From Pithys albifrons albifrons (Eukaryota; Chordata; Aves; Passeriformes; Thamnophilidae), in assembly GCF_047495875.1 (NCBI RefSeq), contig NC_092459.1, forward strand, positions 19,143,795-19,207,794: a stretch of 64,000 nucleotides of DNA, in the 5' to 3' direction. Both the position numbers and the translations under genes were made by a program. Shown here in pieces: positions 25,801-40,800 of the stretch (the first letter of the stretch is position 1; each line of letters starts with the position of its first letter). Below the pieces are notes generated by a model, which did not search any database, was not told where the DNA came from, and worked only from the letters and a program-made list of their open reading frames with translations.

Positions 25801-28800
25801 ATGGGTGTGTGTAATTTCTGCCCAAAATTCACTTAGTTTGAAAGTGCTAACCCTGGAGCTGCAGTGCTTTAACCCTCCTTTGTCATGTTCTGCACTCTGG
25901 ACAGCCCTGTTCTCCTTTCAAAAGATGCATAGGCTGTTGCCTGCTATGTGAATTTTAGGATGCCTTTGAAAGATGTTTTGTATTAGAGCGCCTATTGGTG
26001 GTGGTGTTTGTGATTTCACAGATGATACAGGAGTGCTGGGAAATTTCTTTTGGTTCATAAGATAACATGTATATCTGCTGTGCTTGGATGATAGGATCTT
26101 TGCTTTCTGATTTTTGTTTTTGTTTGGGGTTTTTCTTCCTTCTTTTAGTCCACATGTGTTAGAAGTTGACATTTTGGTTATTTAATTGTAGATCATAGAT
26201 CATCATGTTTGGAAGAAGAAGAGCTGAATTTATTTATTGATGTGGACTGTTTGCATACAGAAGCAATTATGACTCCTATGCCTGAAGGATTATCACAGCA
26301 GCAGGTAGTAAACTTTGGGAAATATGGTCCTCTGCCTCTTTTTCCTCCCCTTCTGCTCTACATCAATGGCTCTTAGGTGCCTTTGCTCTCCAAACAAATT
26401 CAGAACAGAAGTAGTTTTTTGAAAATTGGTATGTGTAAATGTAAGTTGCATCAGTCCTGAATTCAACCAGAGATGCAAAATGCTGTTTTGCATGGCAAAA
26501 TGATCTGTAATAACTGTATCATTTCACTAGCTGAACACTTCAAGTAGTGTCATAGTTTTGAGTGAAAAAGAAGCGAATTAAAGCATTTTTATTGAGTCAG
26601 AAGACATTGTTCTGGGTGCTATGGGAATTCCATTTTAAAAGTAGAGAATATTCTGTATGCTCACTGAATCTTAAGGTTTTTCTTGGTTAAAAAAACCTTG
26701 TCCCCAGTAAAGTCAAGTCTACAGAAGAATATATTTTGCTGTTCTCCCTCTCAAAGTCTGTAGTCACTGTGGAAACTACTTCAAAAAACACTGAAATCAG
26801 CATCAGTTAGAGATTTTGGATGAAAATAAATCCAGTGGTTTCATTTTACTGTATTTTTATGACATCTAATAACTATATGAGTGTTTTTAGCTTTTTGTTG
26901 TGTCAAGTCATGAGTTAGTTGGTCAGTAGCTTCAGAAAACAGCAAACCCACCAAATTAAGGGGCAGTTGAGGAGAGTGATGTGTTTTTTTTGGTTTGCTT
27001 GGTGAGGTTTGCTTTTTTCATGTGTTTAGCACAGAAAGGTGCTAATCTTGTGACAATGCAACTGCCAAACTGTGTTACATTACCATAAGATTTTATTATA
27101 ATGTGAGACTTCAGTATCAGTCTGAATGCTGTCTTTTCCTCCTTTCCAAATAGGAATTTCAGTTTCACTGAGATTTTTTTTTGTAAGTAATTAAAAATAA
27201 ATTTACCCTCTTTTACAAAATACCATAGTGCTTCTAGTTTGGAATAAACCAGTAATATTTGTGTAAATCATGATATGTGTTGCTTATCTACCCGGGAGGA
27301 GTTGTCCAAGAGGTCAGAATGGAGTTTGGAAAGCTAAAGCTCAGCTGCAGCTGGTGAAGTGTGAGCGTTTCTTATATTTGCATTGCCAACAAAAGGAAGC
27401 TGCGAAAAACATGAGTAGGTGGCTTAGTGGGGTAGGGACATAGTGAGAAAGGGTCAATGACTAAGGTACTCTGTGCCACTTTTGCCACCCTTGTGGGTGA
27501 CATACAGGTTTGTATGGATGGACTAGAAGATGTGGGGAAAACAGGTGAGGATGCCATGCTCTAAGGTTGTAGTCCATGCTGCAAAGTCCAGTGGGTTCTC
27601 AATGCAGGAGCAGATACAGGCCTGGGCATTTAGAGCCTGTATTAGCAGTCTGGATGGCACCTGCACATCTGGAGGTGACACCAAACTGCTGAGGTGCAGC
27701 AGGCCATACATGGGAGGGGGGCTGCTGGTCATCGGGTCTCTGGTGGGCTGAGGTGGACAGAAGCTTTGAAGCAGCTCAGTGGAGGCCAGCATGAGTCCTG
27801 GCTGTGGGAGGGGGTCAGAACCCTGGGCACCCCAGGCAGGGAGAGCCTGTGTCAGGGCTTCCTTCCCGCCTGGCTGCCCTGTAGCAGCGCAGGGATGTGC
27901 TGGCTTCAAACAGCAGGTGGCATGATGGCTTCTGTTTAAATTCTGGTGCCTGTAAATACTGTCTAGGACTGAGTCTTGTATCTATTGTAATAACTTGTAG
28001 GCAGTATTTAGTATCCATTCTGCATATTATAAAGCCTGAAATTTTCATTTCTACAGATGTTTATTCTTTTCGAAGAATGAACTGTGACTAAAAGTGGAGT
28101 GTTAGTATCCTTCACCAGAGCAGCTGATACAATATATCAAATAAGACACTGCTAAATCAATTCTAAACACAGATTAGACACATCTAATTTTACTGTATAT
28201 GTCTTTAGGCAAAGCTTCAGATAATTTTGAAGTCTGCCTTTGAAATACCAATACTTTGAAAGAAAATTCTCACATAACCTGCAGTTAATAATGCAAAATA
28301 CAAGTGTGGAGAATTAAAGGCAGCCATGGCAGAAGAGGTGGGAGGCTGCAGGGTTCAGGCAGAGAGAAGCAAGCCTCAGATTTGAGTTTCATGGTCATTT
28401 AGTCTAGCTTAAAATAGCAAAAGAAACAACTTTGTCTTCTCCTGTAGTTGTGGAAAGTGGTTTGATCCTGCCCTTTGTGCTGTCTTTTTTCCTCAGAGTC
28501 CCACTTTTGAAAGCTCTGGAATAAGATGGATTAGGAAATAGATTTGGGTGAAACCAAATCCTTATAACCAGCAAGAAATCTAATAAATGACAGTAAGAAG
28601 TTTAAATTTTAACCCATATCAGTTTCCCAATCCTTCCTGTCCTGTCACCCACACATGCATACAAAGTGCCTTTCAACTGAATTACAGAAGCAGAAGGTGG
28701 AGAAGGAGGTGTGATAAATAGCCTGTAGTTTGTAAACATGATGTATGGTAGCATTTCCTGAAGCTCTTACAACTCTGTCAATGCATGTAAATATAGATGA

Positions 28801-31800
28801 GATGAGGTTATCACTTATACATGGTAATGCCCAAAAGAGAATACTTGACTTACTAGGTTATTTCTCAGTATGTGTACATTTTTATATAGCCTTACCTTTA
28901 AAAGACAATTTTTATTTTCTTGTTTTTCCTTCATGTTATTTCTAATAAATTTATAGCACATATTAAAAAAATAAAATTGAAGAGTGATTTTTGAAAACTG
29001 GTTACCTGTTTTATTGCAGCAGTTCACTGAAGTAGTTACCATCAACATACACCTATAATTGTTTCATTAATACCTACTTCTATACATGTAGAGTTTATTG
29101 GTCATAGAATATCCTGAATTGGAAGGGACTCGCAAGGGTCATCGAAGTCCAATTCCTGCCTCTGCACAAGACAGCACTAAAAATTGCACCTTGTGCCTGA
29201 GAACATTGTCCAAATGCCAAAGTTAAAATGCAAGTTTCAAAAGTAAAGCTTGGAATTGCAACAATCAGAAAAATATAAATACAATAACTTGTGTGTTCTT
29301 TAAATAGTTTTAGAGTAATAGTAAATTTAATTAGTTTTGAAGAGGCATGGGCAGTATTTTTTGTGTTTTATTAGTGTGAGAATTTTATCATCACCATTTC
29401 CAACTGTGATGAATGTATTCTGATTAGAGCTTTGGACAAAACTTTGTTGTTTCAACAGGTTGTGAGAAGGTATATTTTGGGCTCTGTAGTTGACAGCGAG
29501 AAGAATTATGTGGATGCCCTCAAAAGAATCCTGGAGGTACATTAATATGCTTTGCATTTTTTAACTTTGAAAATTTGAAAAATAATCAGATCCTTAAAGA
29601 ATCTGTCATGTAACTCACACAGATTTTGCTACAGATGCTTCATGCCAAATGTTCAGTGATTTTGTGTGTGTGTACGGTTACATAAGTTGATTTTTCTGCT
29701 TGCAGAAGTCCAGTTTTTTGCTTGTTTGTTTTAATCTATTTTCTTGATTTTCCCTTGCAGCAATATGAGAAGCCTCTTTCAGATATGGAACCAAAATTAT
29801 TGAGCGAAAGAAAACTTAAAATGGTCTTTTATCGAATTAAGGAAATTCTTCAGTGCCATTCAATGTTTCAGATTGCCCTGGCGAGTCGTGTATCAGAGTG
29901 GGACTCTGTTGAAATGATCGGTGATGTCTTTGTTGCTTCAGTAAGCAAATGTGTCAGAGCAGATAATCTGTTTTTATTTTAGTCTTGTTATTCCATCTCC
30001 ATATCTTTTATTCTAACTTGGCTGCTTTATTCCTCTATTCACCAATGCCTATGGCAACTGTCAGAGTATGTATGTACCATCCTGGCAAGGAAACTGACAC
30101 CAAACATCTTCAGCTTGGTTGGCAGATGAGACAGGATTGTGGGTAAAATTTTCAGGCTTTGATCAAGATTTCAGACATCTAAGTAAACAGTTTCTTTTTC
30201 TGAGAAATTAGAGATTCATAAACTCAGCAAAATTAAGGTGAGATTGAGGCTCAGCATCTCTTAAAATGTAGGTTGTCATAGATAGTATCTTCAGAATAAA
30301 AAAAAATACAGTAAGCGATGTCCTGAATTCTTGAGGTCTAACTGAGCCTGAGGCACATGTAAAGACTATTTATAAATAGTCTTATTTATTATTATACCAT
30401 CCTTAATGGAATTCCTTTCAGTAAAGGACCAAAATACACACTGTTTTAAGGTAGAGAAAATAAGTAGTGGCCTTATACCATCCTTAATGGATTCCATTCA
30501 GGAAAGGACTGAAATATACACTGTTTTAAGGTAGAGAAAATAAGTAGTAGCTTTGATTGGTAGAAGGACGTTATTTCCAGTGTGAAGGTGATGGGCAGTG
30601 ATCTTAGCATTCACAAAACTGTTTGCAGGCCACACAATCTGTCTTCTTTCTTGTGAAGTCCTCACTAGCTAAGGTCAGGGCATGAAGACCCTGGGCCTTC
30701 TCTGGCTCACCTAATCTGAAAGACAGGCAGCAGTGAGAGTATTAGGGGATCCCAGTTACCACTTGGAATCTCAGCAAATGCCCTTTGATTGCTCATAGTC
30801 CTCAGGTTCTGCCCTAGTGTTGTAGCCAAGACAAAGCATTTCTGTAATTATGTTATCTTTTAATTCACAGCTATTCTCTAATTTTCCAACCTGCCTTCTA
30901 CTGAAAGATTATTTTGGGTATCACAAGTGTTTCTGTAGATCCAGCACTAGGAGAAGCAAAGATCTTTAGGTCCAAGTAAGGTGAATCCTTGATGGTCAGA
31001 GGTCTGGATAGCTATGCTCTCAGGGGTCTATTGTATTTATAGTTAAGGCTTGTCCTTTTGTCCTTCCAGTTTTCTAAATCTATGGTATTGGATGCATACA
31101 GCGAATATGTGAACAACTTCAGTACAGCAGTAGGGATTCTCAAGAAATCATGTGCCACCAAACCTGCCTTTTTAGACTTCTTAAAGGTGAGTTCATTCAA
31201 TCTTAAAACAGCTGTGCATACAGTATAGTATAAAGTATAAGTTACAAGTAAGGTATAAATCTAGAGCTGATATTGTATATTGCCTCACTGTTTTTATGGA
31301 TTTTGTGTTTATATTTTATGGATTTGGCACCAAAAATCCATTTAATTCACTTCCACTACTGTATTTTCAGGATAATAACATAGTATTAGATCTAGGATGT
31401 GTTCTGAAGTACAGAGTAACTTTTCAGTTGTTTCAGTTGTTCAAATCAGTTATTGGTGTTTGCATTACTGTGCTTGGCAAAACATTGGGATTTTTCTGTA
31501 TCAGGTGAGTTTCAAATAATAGTTCACCATATGAAGCCTCTTTTTGGGGGGATTTTTTTTTATTTTTAATTTATTTCTCCTGAAGAATGTAGTGTAACTG
31601 CTTTTTTGTTCCACAACACTGTCCTAGTATTTTGAAAATCGTGCTCCTGATTTGGGGTTGAAATTGACAATTTCTGTACAGAATGCATACTACCCTGTTG
31701 CATATGGTGCTTATAATGATGTGTATGGAGAGCCTGGTACAGGCAGCAGAAGGGCTGTGAATCCCTAGGGTTGATACCTTACAGAGGGTACACAGAATCT

Positions 31801-34800
31801 TTTGCAAGGCTTTTAGGCTGTCTGTAACACTGCTGAGAGCCCAAATCTCCTGCTTGTCCAGTTTCCTGAGGGTTCTAGATTGAGTTGTACCTTTCAGAGT
31901 TGTTGCCCTGTCGGGTCTGTTGCAATGGTCCACCAAACACTGAAACTGGGTACCCTAGGCAAACTAGGGCAGCTCTTAGGTTGCCTTGAGAAGGGTGGCA
32001 GGGCTTTGTCTTCAGATCTTGAATTTAACTAACAACTTCTTGGAGTGGGGCCAACATTGCACAGGGTGGTACTCTGGAAACCTTAGGCATGCTGAAGTTG
32101 AGACTCTCTAGTGACCATGTAGACACTATACTTCTCACATGGTTAAAAGCCTGTTGTTCCAATGGAGACATAGCCTGCACCTCTCATCACTGCTTGTCAA
32201 TACCACACTGGTGCTGCTCAGAGCTGGGGACTCATGACCAAACTCTGATGACAGAAGACATTTCTGTACCTTTCTTTTTTTTGTTTGCCCACCAGCAATA
32301 AAGGCCAGAATCTTCGCTACTGCTGGTTGGGCAAAAAAGTACTTTTGTGGAGATAATTATGCAAATAAACTGCTGTGAAGCTGGTAGTTGTAGCAATAAA
32401 GAACAGTTCAAGCACCACATCAGTTTAATATTTACATTTGCTTTGTTTTTAATATTGAGTATTTCCTCTACTCTCCTTATTTTGTGTCAGCTTTGATTCC
32501 AGTCAAAATATTTCCAAATGTCTTATACAAAGAGGGCTTTTCTGCATACGCAAATGAAATCTGTTTGGTTTTATCTGTCATTCCTCATAACTAAAGTAAT
32601 GGATTCTTGCATTTTTATTTCCAAACATAAATCAATGTTCTTTCCCTTAGTTTCTTTTAATAAAGAAGATAAAAATCTTGGTTTGCATGGCACTGAGATT
32701 ATTATGTTTTCCTTACATTTCCTCTTTAAAACCTATAGGTAAAAAACACATGAGTAGTTAGAGATTAGCCCCAAGGAACAGAACAGCAACAGTAAGTTAT
32801 GGACTATAATCAAGAGATAACTTAAATTTTTTACATTCAAGTCAGATGTTTTAGTGCACTGCTTATGTAAGAAGTGTGACTGTGGTCTATCAGTACTGTG
32901 CTCTCTGGTTGCTACATTTCTGGTGTGGCTTTAACCCAGCTGTATTTATTTAAGAAGGAAATTTCAGTTCAGTGACAGGCCATCATTTTAATAGTGATGG
33001 GTTTTTTTAAAAGATTTAATATTTTTAAATCTCTACAGTAAGTGGAATTTACAGTCCTAATATTATAATTAATGTAAGTGATATAGAAGAACTGTTAGTA
33101 AATTCTGTAACTCATGGAAATGCACTCGTGGTAGTAAACTTTGTGGCTTTCTTGCATTGCAGCAGTGCCAGGAGTCAAGCCCTGATCGCATTACACTGTA
33201 TGGTTTAATGATGAAACCTATCCAACGTTTTCCACAGTTCATTCTACTGTTGCAGGTAAATAATGCTTACCAAAGGGATGCTCTTGTTGCATTTTTGTGT
33301 AGTTTGCCTTTGGGATTACATGGTAGCTATCTTCTGCTGGAGGAGCAGAAGTGCTGTGCTGCAGTGGAAATGACCATCATATCATGGGGAAATAACAAAT
33401 AAAAAATTTCAGTGCATTTAGTGTGCTGATCTCATAGTCTGATTGCAGGGACAGGCAGTATGTACACTGCAGGCAAATCATAGCAAACTAGATTTTCTCT
33501 AGATTACTTGCTAGGTTAGATGTAGCTTTTAAGTCATTTTGTAGTAAAGATGTAGGTCAAATGTGCTACTTGTTTGTATCAGTTTGTTGGCTAGTAACAC
33601 TTCAAAGCATCACTAAGAACTTGGTGACATTACTTTCCATTTAAGAAAAATACAAGAGGATTTAATTCATGCCTTGGAGAGTTCAGAATAAACATGGAAT
33701 GCAGAAAAACAGCACGCTCTCTCCCTGACTACTTAGTTCACAGGACCTGCTAGAGTGTGTTGCAACTTCCTTCTGACCTGCAGCAGCATCTTTTCTTTCT
33801 TCCCATGGAAACTGGGGATTTGACTGGGAGTCCTTGGGTCTCATCTCAACAGGCTGTCAAGTTGCAGAAAGAGCACCGTTCTCTCTATAGACCTGCTCCA
33901 GACCAATTTACATTGTTTTTAACTCTTTCCAGACAATACAGATCTACCCTAGTGAGGACTATGTGTTTGTTGTGTTTTGTAGGTGCCATGAAGCAGGACA
34001 GGCTTTGGGATGCAGGTCTGGGAATTACTGTGGGTGGAGGAGCAGGGATAGTTGTGAGGCAGTCAAAGCTATGGAAGCTATGGTAGGAGTTTTTTAGGTC
34101 GCAGGAGTGATGAAGTATATTGTGGCAGAAAGACAGACTGATTATGTAGAGATTTTTAAGTGCTGTGGAAATGAAGAAAAAGTATAATTTCAAACTGTCC
34201 CCACTATATGCCTACAAAAAGGAAAGACTTTGAGAAGTTGTGATCTTCATGAAGTAGGGTCTCCTGCTTTAGGGTGAGCATGCTGTTCATGTTTTAGTGA
34301 GGAGTAACAACAGTAATAAAGATAATATTATTAAAGCAGGAAACATCAGAAAAGTTAATTTTAAATCATTGTTCACAGACATTGACATTATACTATGATA
34401 TTGATTTTACAATTGTCTAATATTATGTGCCTTCTCTGTACTTTTGTCCTTTAAATAAGCTGTATGTGATCCCATTCAGTACCCTTTTAAAAATTATTAA
34501 GATATTCAGGAAGGTAAGCGAAGTGTTGTCTGACTATTCATTAGGTGTTCACTAGTCTTACTCTTTAGAGTACTCAGGTAAAGAATGTATTTATAACTTC
34601 ACATCATGCAATCTTTTGAACTTGCTTTGAAATTAAATCTGATTTTTGTTTTGTTTTATAATTTCCCCTCAGGATATGTTGAAGAACACTAATAAAGGAC
34701 ATCCTGATAGATTACCTCTACAGATGGCCCTTACAGAACTTGAAACACTGGCAGAGAAGTTAAATGAAAGGAAAAGGGATGCAGATCAGCGCTGCGAAAT

Positions 34801-37800
34801 AAAGCAAATAGCAAAAGCAATGAATGAACGCTATCTGAATAAGGTAAGGAAGGTAGGAAAGTGTGATGGAGGAGTCAGTTTCTAGGCCTTGAGCAATCTA
34901 AAACATAGACCAAATGGACACCTGCGTTTTTTTCTATAGAGCTTAACCACATGGGGTCATTTTAGTGGTAGATATGAGATATGACCTACCTCTGGGACTG
35001 AACAGGCTTACTTATTAAATCACATGCTGAAGTGGGCAACATGCTGAAATAGCCACAGCAATGTTAGTGTTCTGTGGCAGTGTAGGAAATTATACCATAT
35101 AGTACTTATGCCACATCTTCTGCATGCTAAAATTCAACTTTTAATTTATCTTAGAACTGAGAAATTACTCCTGTATAAAGAAAGGGACCAGGTCTTTTTA
35201 CTGCAGTACTTCCAACTCCAACTACGGAGCAGCTCAAGATGTGCTATCAAATGGGTCTAACAACTTTCTTGTTTTAAGGAGCATCCCGCTATATTTCTTT
35301 AATGTATTTGTATCATACAATAGAAATATCTTTAAAGAACTACAGAAGACATTCGCTAAGAAAGAAGGAAGAATCTTCTTCATTTGAGTTTGTTAGTAGC
35401 TATCTGTACAGTGGATATATGCAGGCTTGTCTTCTTTGTATCATAAATGATTCTTCCTTTCCCATGAAATGGGGCATAAATCTTTCAATTATTGGTTTTG
35501 TGAAGTTACAGATTTTTATACTTTGGGCTCTTTCTGGAATGAAGTGATGGGGACATACTGAAGGAGTGGGGGGGTTTTTTTGGTGATGCATAAAACTTAG
35601 CTTTTAGGAAAACAATAGTCAACCAGAATACGCTTGTTTTAAACTATTTATCAGGAATGGAATACTGAATTTATTTTCATACCAGAGCAGTATTTCCATT
35701 CTAAGTGCATTAGAAGATGGATTGAGACATTTTACTTTCTTGTTCTCATACTCCTGCTTCTTGAAGCAGCTAGTAATCATCTACAGATATTTAAAGGAGT
35801 TCAAGACACAGAATGGGCTTTGGAAGAGGTGACCCAGGCTTCCTTTTGTCCATCAATATTGACTGTAAAATTGTATGTGGATAATCTTGCCATATCACAT
35901 AGGACTCTCTGTACTCTGTGGGTTAATGTTGGCCAATACAATTTTGGAACAGTGCCAGGCAGGGTGAAATAGATGATGGAGGTGAATGGATAGCCAAAAA
36001 GTGAGTTAAGGACCATGTTACGCTTTTGGACATACTATGGAGGTGTGTTTGACCTGTAAGGGATTAGTTCATACTTACACACGGTGCTGATCCTCAGCCC
36101 TGGAAGGCAGATGTCAGGAACAACATACATGTCATATATCTCTTGGACATGTCATATTGTCTGCAGTCTGTGGCACCCTGCCATCTGCACTCCTCAGTTA
36201 GATCTGTGAGCCGTGGGGAACAGCAGGCTGAGCACACTTCTCCTCCCACCCTGGCCTCCTGCTTTGGGCAGCTGGAGCTATGTGTAGTGTTTCAGTGGGC
36301 TGTGAAAGAAAGGACAAGGGAAGGAAACCACAGAAATTGTGGAAGCAATCATTTTTTTCACCAGGGAGCCTTTATTATTATGAAAGATTCCCAGAGCAAT
36401 TATGGTCTGCATTAAGACCCAAAACCCCTGCAGACTGTATTGGTGGCAGCAGAAATTACTGTTTCTTTAAATGAAAAGCAAATTAATAAAGAGGCTTAAT
36501 TCCCTTAGCAAATCCACCTGCAATCACTTGTGCTTGCATGGCAAGTGAGAACGTGTTGTATTTTCTTTTAATTTTTGCACTGGATTTTAGATGTACCATG
36601 CATAATATACAATGCTGATTGTTTTCAAAATCTAGCTACTCAGCAGTGGAAACAGGTACCTCATACGGACTGATGATATGGTTGAGACAGTTTACAATGA
36701 CAAAGGAGAAATTATCAAAACCAAAGAGCGACGACTTTTCATGTTAAATGATGTGCTGATGTGTGCAACAGTAAATACTCGGTAAGAATCGATTCATAAT
36801 TTTTAGATGATCCTTCAAGCTTCAGTGTTAAAAAAAGACACTGACATTTTATTATTGTTGTTTTTACTATGGTTAATGATTTCTAGGAGCAGCCATGATA
36901 AATGGATAATTAGCTTTGTTACAGTCCTCTAATATTTTTGTTACAGTCCTCTCAGTCCAGTTGATATTTAAAAGTTCTAGAGTAAATTTGTAAGGAGATT
37001 ACATCAGTTGCAGATTACGGATAGAAATGCTCTGTAGTGTCTAGGTATTGTTGTGTATTAGTGCTTAGTGAAGTACAGGCATGCCAAGGTAAAACTTTTT
37101 TCTCTTTCTTAAATTCATACTGTTACACACATACAAATTTGTAACTTGACAGAATTTGCAAATAAAAAAAAATCCAAAGCAAACCACAAAACCTACAATG
37201 CACATAGCCAGAACAAACCTGGAACTCACTAGCAAAGTACCAGATGGGGTAGGGTTTTTCCTCTGAGACTGAACATTTAAGGATTAAATTGAGGGTGCTT
37301 TGAAGAAAAAATTTTTCCTAGTACCTTCTCTGCTTTTGTTGGCTGTAAGTATTCTATTACTAAACCTTTCTGTATGCCAAGGTCCCACTCAAATTCAAAT
37401 GCTACTTGTATTATAACTTGCTGTATGTGATAGTACATTCTGTCAGAGAAAATGTGGATCATTAAAATTTTCAAGATCAGATTTTCTTAAGAATAACGTG
37501 AATTGATATCTTACTATGAATACAGTACATATTTTTTTAACCATGTGAATGCTTGATTTCATGCTACTGAGTGAGAAGTGCCAGATAATAACTGCACTTC
37601 AGAAAATGAAAAAAGGTTATGTCATTTATCCTGTGATTTTTTTACTTTAAAAATTCTTCAATTTCTTAGTAACACCTGGATATTTTTCATGTTATTTTGC
37701 AAGAGCTTTGCTTTTAACCATTTATCTTTTGTCTCGTACCATACCGTTGTAATCCTGGATTTTCTGTATTTGTCCTTGAAGTGGCAGTATACAATTTGTT

Positions 37801-40800
37801 TTCATTTTTCATGTGAGAAGTTCATGATTATGCCAAGTCTCTGTCTTCCTCATTAAGTCAAGAGTTTTGGTTATTACAGCACTGTTGTATTAACTGGTGC
37901 TGAGCAACCTCCTTTGGCATGCATGTGTCATGGGGGTTTGCTAACTCTGAAAAAGTTTAATTAGGGCTTCCTGTAGCAGCTAAGGTTTGTTTTCCCACCT
38001 GCTTATTTAAAAAAACAGTGTTTTTTTAGAATAGTTGAATGCACTTCTTGCTTTATTCAGTATCAATGAAAAGCATTTGTGACTTCGTTGGGGTGTTTTG
38101 TTGAGGGAGGTCCACCTACAAACTGTGTGTATGTACTTAAAATTCCTCCATGGTTTCCTGGGCTGCTCTTAGTTTTTTACTGCAGAAGGAACTACCTTTA
38201 CATGCCCAGTAGAGTTAGGGACTGAAGAAAATTGTCTGCCAGACTTCATATATGACACCTGTATCAAGTCCAGAAGTTTTTGTTCCAAGCAAGAGGAGTA
38301 TGCTGTAGAATGTACCTCTTGCCTGTTTGGCTCACACAGCATGAGCTGTATTTCTCTTCATTTTAGCTGCACAGACATTAGGCATCTTACCTAAGCTAGG
38401 CTTCTGTTACAGCAATAGTTACTGGTATGCATGCCTGCAGATTCTTGCTGGAGATAACACGTACACATCGCTCTGCAGTATGTATCAACTCACTTTTCTC
38501 CACCCCCTTTTGTTCGACCTTTACAGGAACGCTCAGACATCCCAGGTGCCTGGGGACCATTAGTTCCAAATGTATTTTGAACGGCTTGCAAAAGATACAT
38601 GTTTTTACAGAGGCCATGACCCTTAGAAGGTCTTTCTTCGTATGTAGTCCAGATGACCAGCTTGAGCTGAAAGCCTGTCTTTGAAGTAGCAGCAGTTGTA
38701 CAGGGTGGATGGTATTCCTAGCGACTGAACAACTATGTCCTACCTAGTTTTGTTTTCTTTCTTCTGAACTAGATCACAAATTTATAAATATTTACTTAAG
38801 TTGCCACCTGTGGTTTTTGTTCATACTTGCTTCTTCATGGAAACAAAAGTATGACTGTTTTATGAATAGGTAGGTGAACATCAGCATTTAGGTCTTGTTC
38901 TCAAAAAATGCGTTTTTCTGATTTCTCCCAAGCATTTAACTTCTGTATTTCAGTCACGCTTTCTATGAAGTAAATGTTTTTTGTTCACTTTAACATCTAT
39001 TTTGTCCTTTATAATAAATAGTTGTTACGTGTGCTTGAATGTGAATAAGGAAATGAGGGAAACAAAGTAAGATTAGTACTATTTTCATTTCTATTCCTAG
39101 TGAGCTTCCTCAGCATGCTCTTTCTCCTGAAATGCATGTTGATACACACTTCCTCTAACAGCATCTCATGTGGGATTACTCTTGGAAGCCACAGCATTTG
39201 CAGAGGTCTCCTGTACAGAACATTCTGGGCTGTGTGGCTTGGCAGAAATGTTGGCCTTTCAGCCCTTGGGAGGTTACCTTGTCCTTCCTGTTTCCAGTCG
39301 TCATTCAAAGGTCCTATCATCCATACTTCCCTAAATGTAACAGTCACTTCTTTTGAGCACTCTTTCAAAATAATTACAAAAATACAGAGCCAAAGTGTAA
39401 TCCCAAACACTTGTATTAGGATGTCAAAAGATGGTCATTTATGGAAATGTATATATGCTATTGAAATATAGAGACTGCTGTTGGTGGTCCTGTGGTGTTT
39501 GTAAACAAGATTATCTGCACCTGCATAGCTGTTCTTTGCACCCCAGGAAAGGTCAGTCTCAAAAGTCAGCCTGATGCACGTATTTCTTTCAAGTTGTGCA
39601 CTGTGCTCAAGCTGATAAACAGCAAATTTTAGAAGCTAAGATAATACATAGGATGCCATGAAACATACTTGCTTGTCACAGTAATAATTTGTGCCTCTTC
39701 CAGCTCTTCCTGTGAAAGCAGTGGCACCATGACAACTGGCCAGAGGTATTTACTGAAGTGGAGTGTACCACTGGGACAAGTGGAAGTCATAGAGTACGGC
39801 AGCAGTGAGGGCCAAGGAGAGAACTGCAGGTTTCCACCCCAGCACTCTGCCGAAAACATCATCATTAACTCGAAGCCAAGTAAGTGACAGGACATACTGA
39901 CTTTTTCAGACTACTTTGTTAAAATCTATATTTGAAATTCAATGGGCTACTGAAAACAAAGGAAGGCATTTTGTGCATGAAGATTTCTGTAATATGAAGA
40001 GAATACAGCATCTTTCTTTGGAAACAGAGAATCCACAAAGTGATAGCCAGTCTCCTGCCTTGCAATGTGAATTACTTATATTTGTCCTAGTTTAGAATTT
40101 TATGCATGAATGCATAAATAGTTTTAAAGCATGAGAGTGTTTGGACATGCAAAAAGGTTGTTTTAGTGTGGTGTGCCAGCGGTCCCATGGCAGGTGGCTC
40201 TGCACATGTTCTTTATGCCATATTTAAAGTGAAGAAGTTTCTCTCAATAAAAATGACCAGCTACTCTGTTGCTGTGGAATAAGAGTCTGCACACAAGTGG
40301 TTATTGCCAGGTGAAATTTACTCGCTTATCTCAGGCCCATAGTACCTTGCCCTTCAATCTAGAACTTCAGAAAAAAACTTTAAAATGTTTTTGAAAAAAT
40401 ATGCTAATAGGTAATTTCCTCCTATCCTGTCTCCAAAAATGACCTCAAGATCTCAAGTTTCCAAGTTTTTTCCATGCTTGTTAATTCCTCCTACAAGTCT
40501 GCCAACTGCCCTCAAGGGATGTATGAATTTTAAGAGTTTACTCAGTAGCTAGACTTTGATACATAAGGAGTTATTTTTATATCCTGTTTTTTGCCTAAAT
40601 ACTGTAAATATTAAATGCATTTAATATATCTAGATTGTGACTGTATTAATAGACTATAATCTACATGTATTTCAGTCCTAGCTCTAGGCATTATTTCTCA
40701 CTACTTTTATTTAATATTGCACCTTGGGCTTCATTAATTTTCCCACAGTTGTGCTGTAAGGAGGCATAAATGCTACACATCAAAGTGGTCTGAGGTGCAG

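Noticed and set aside
27480..27910. G/C-richer block with open frames on both strands; a short GTGACACCAAACTG match to CR1 and a later TGGGCTGAGG
   Set aside because: It may be a very diverged CR1 internal piece, but the similarity is too short and the spacing differs, so I do not list it as an element.
31571..31936. 121-codon minus-strand open frame in the intron between exons 12 and 13
   Set aside because: No protein similarity that I recognise; perhaps an old unclassified repeat, but no terminal repeats or target duplications found.
36917..36955. Direct repeat TTGTTACAGTCCTCT
   Set aside because: Fifteen to sixteen bases only, no element between the copies; likely a small slippage duplication.
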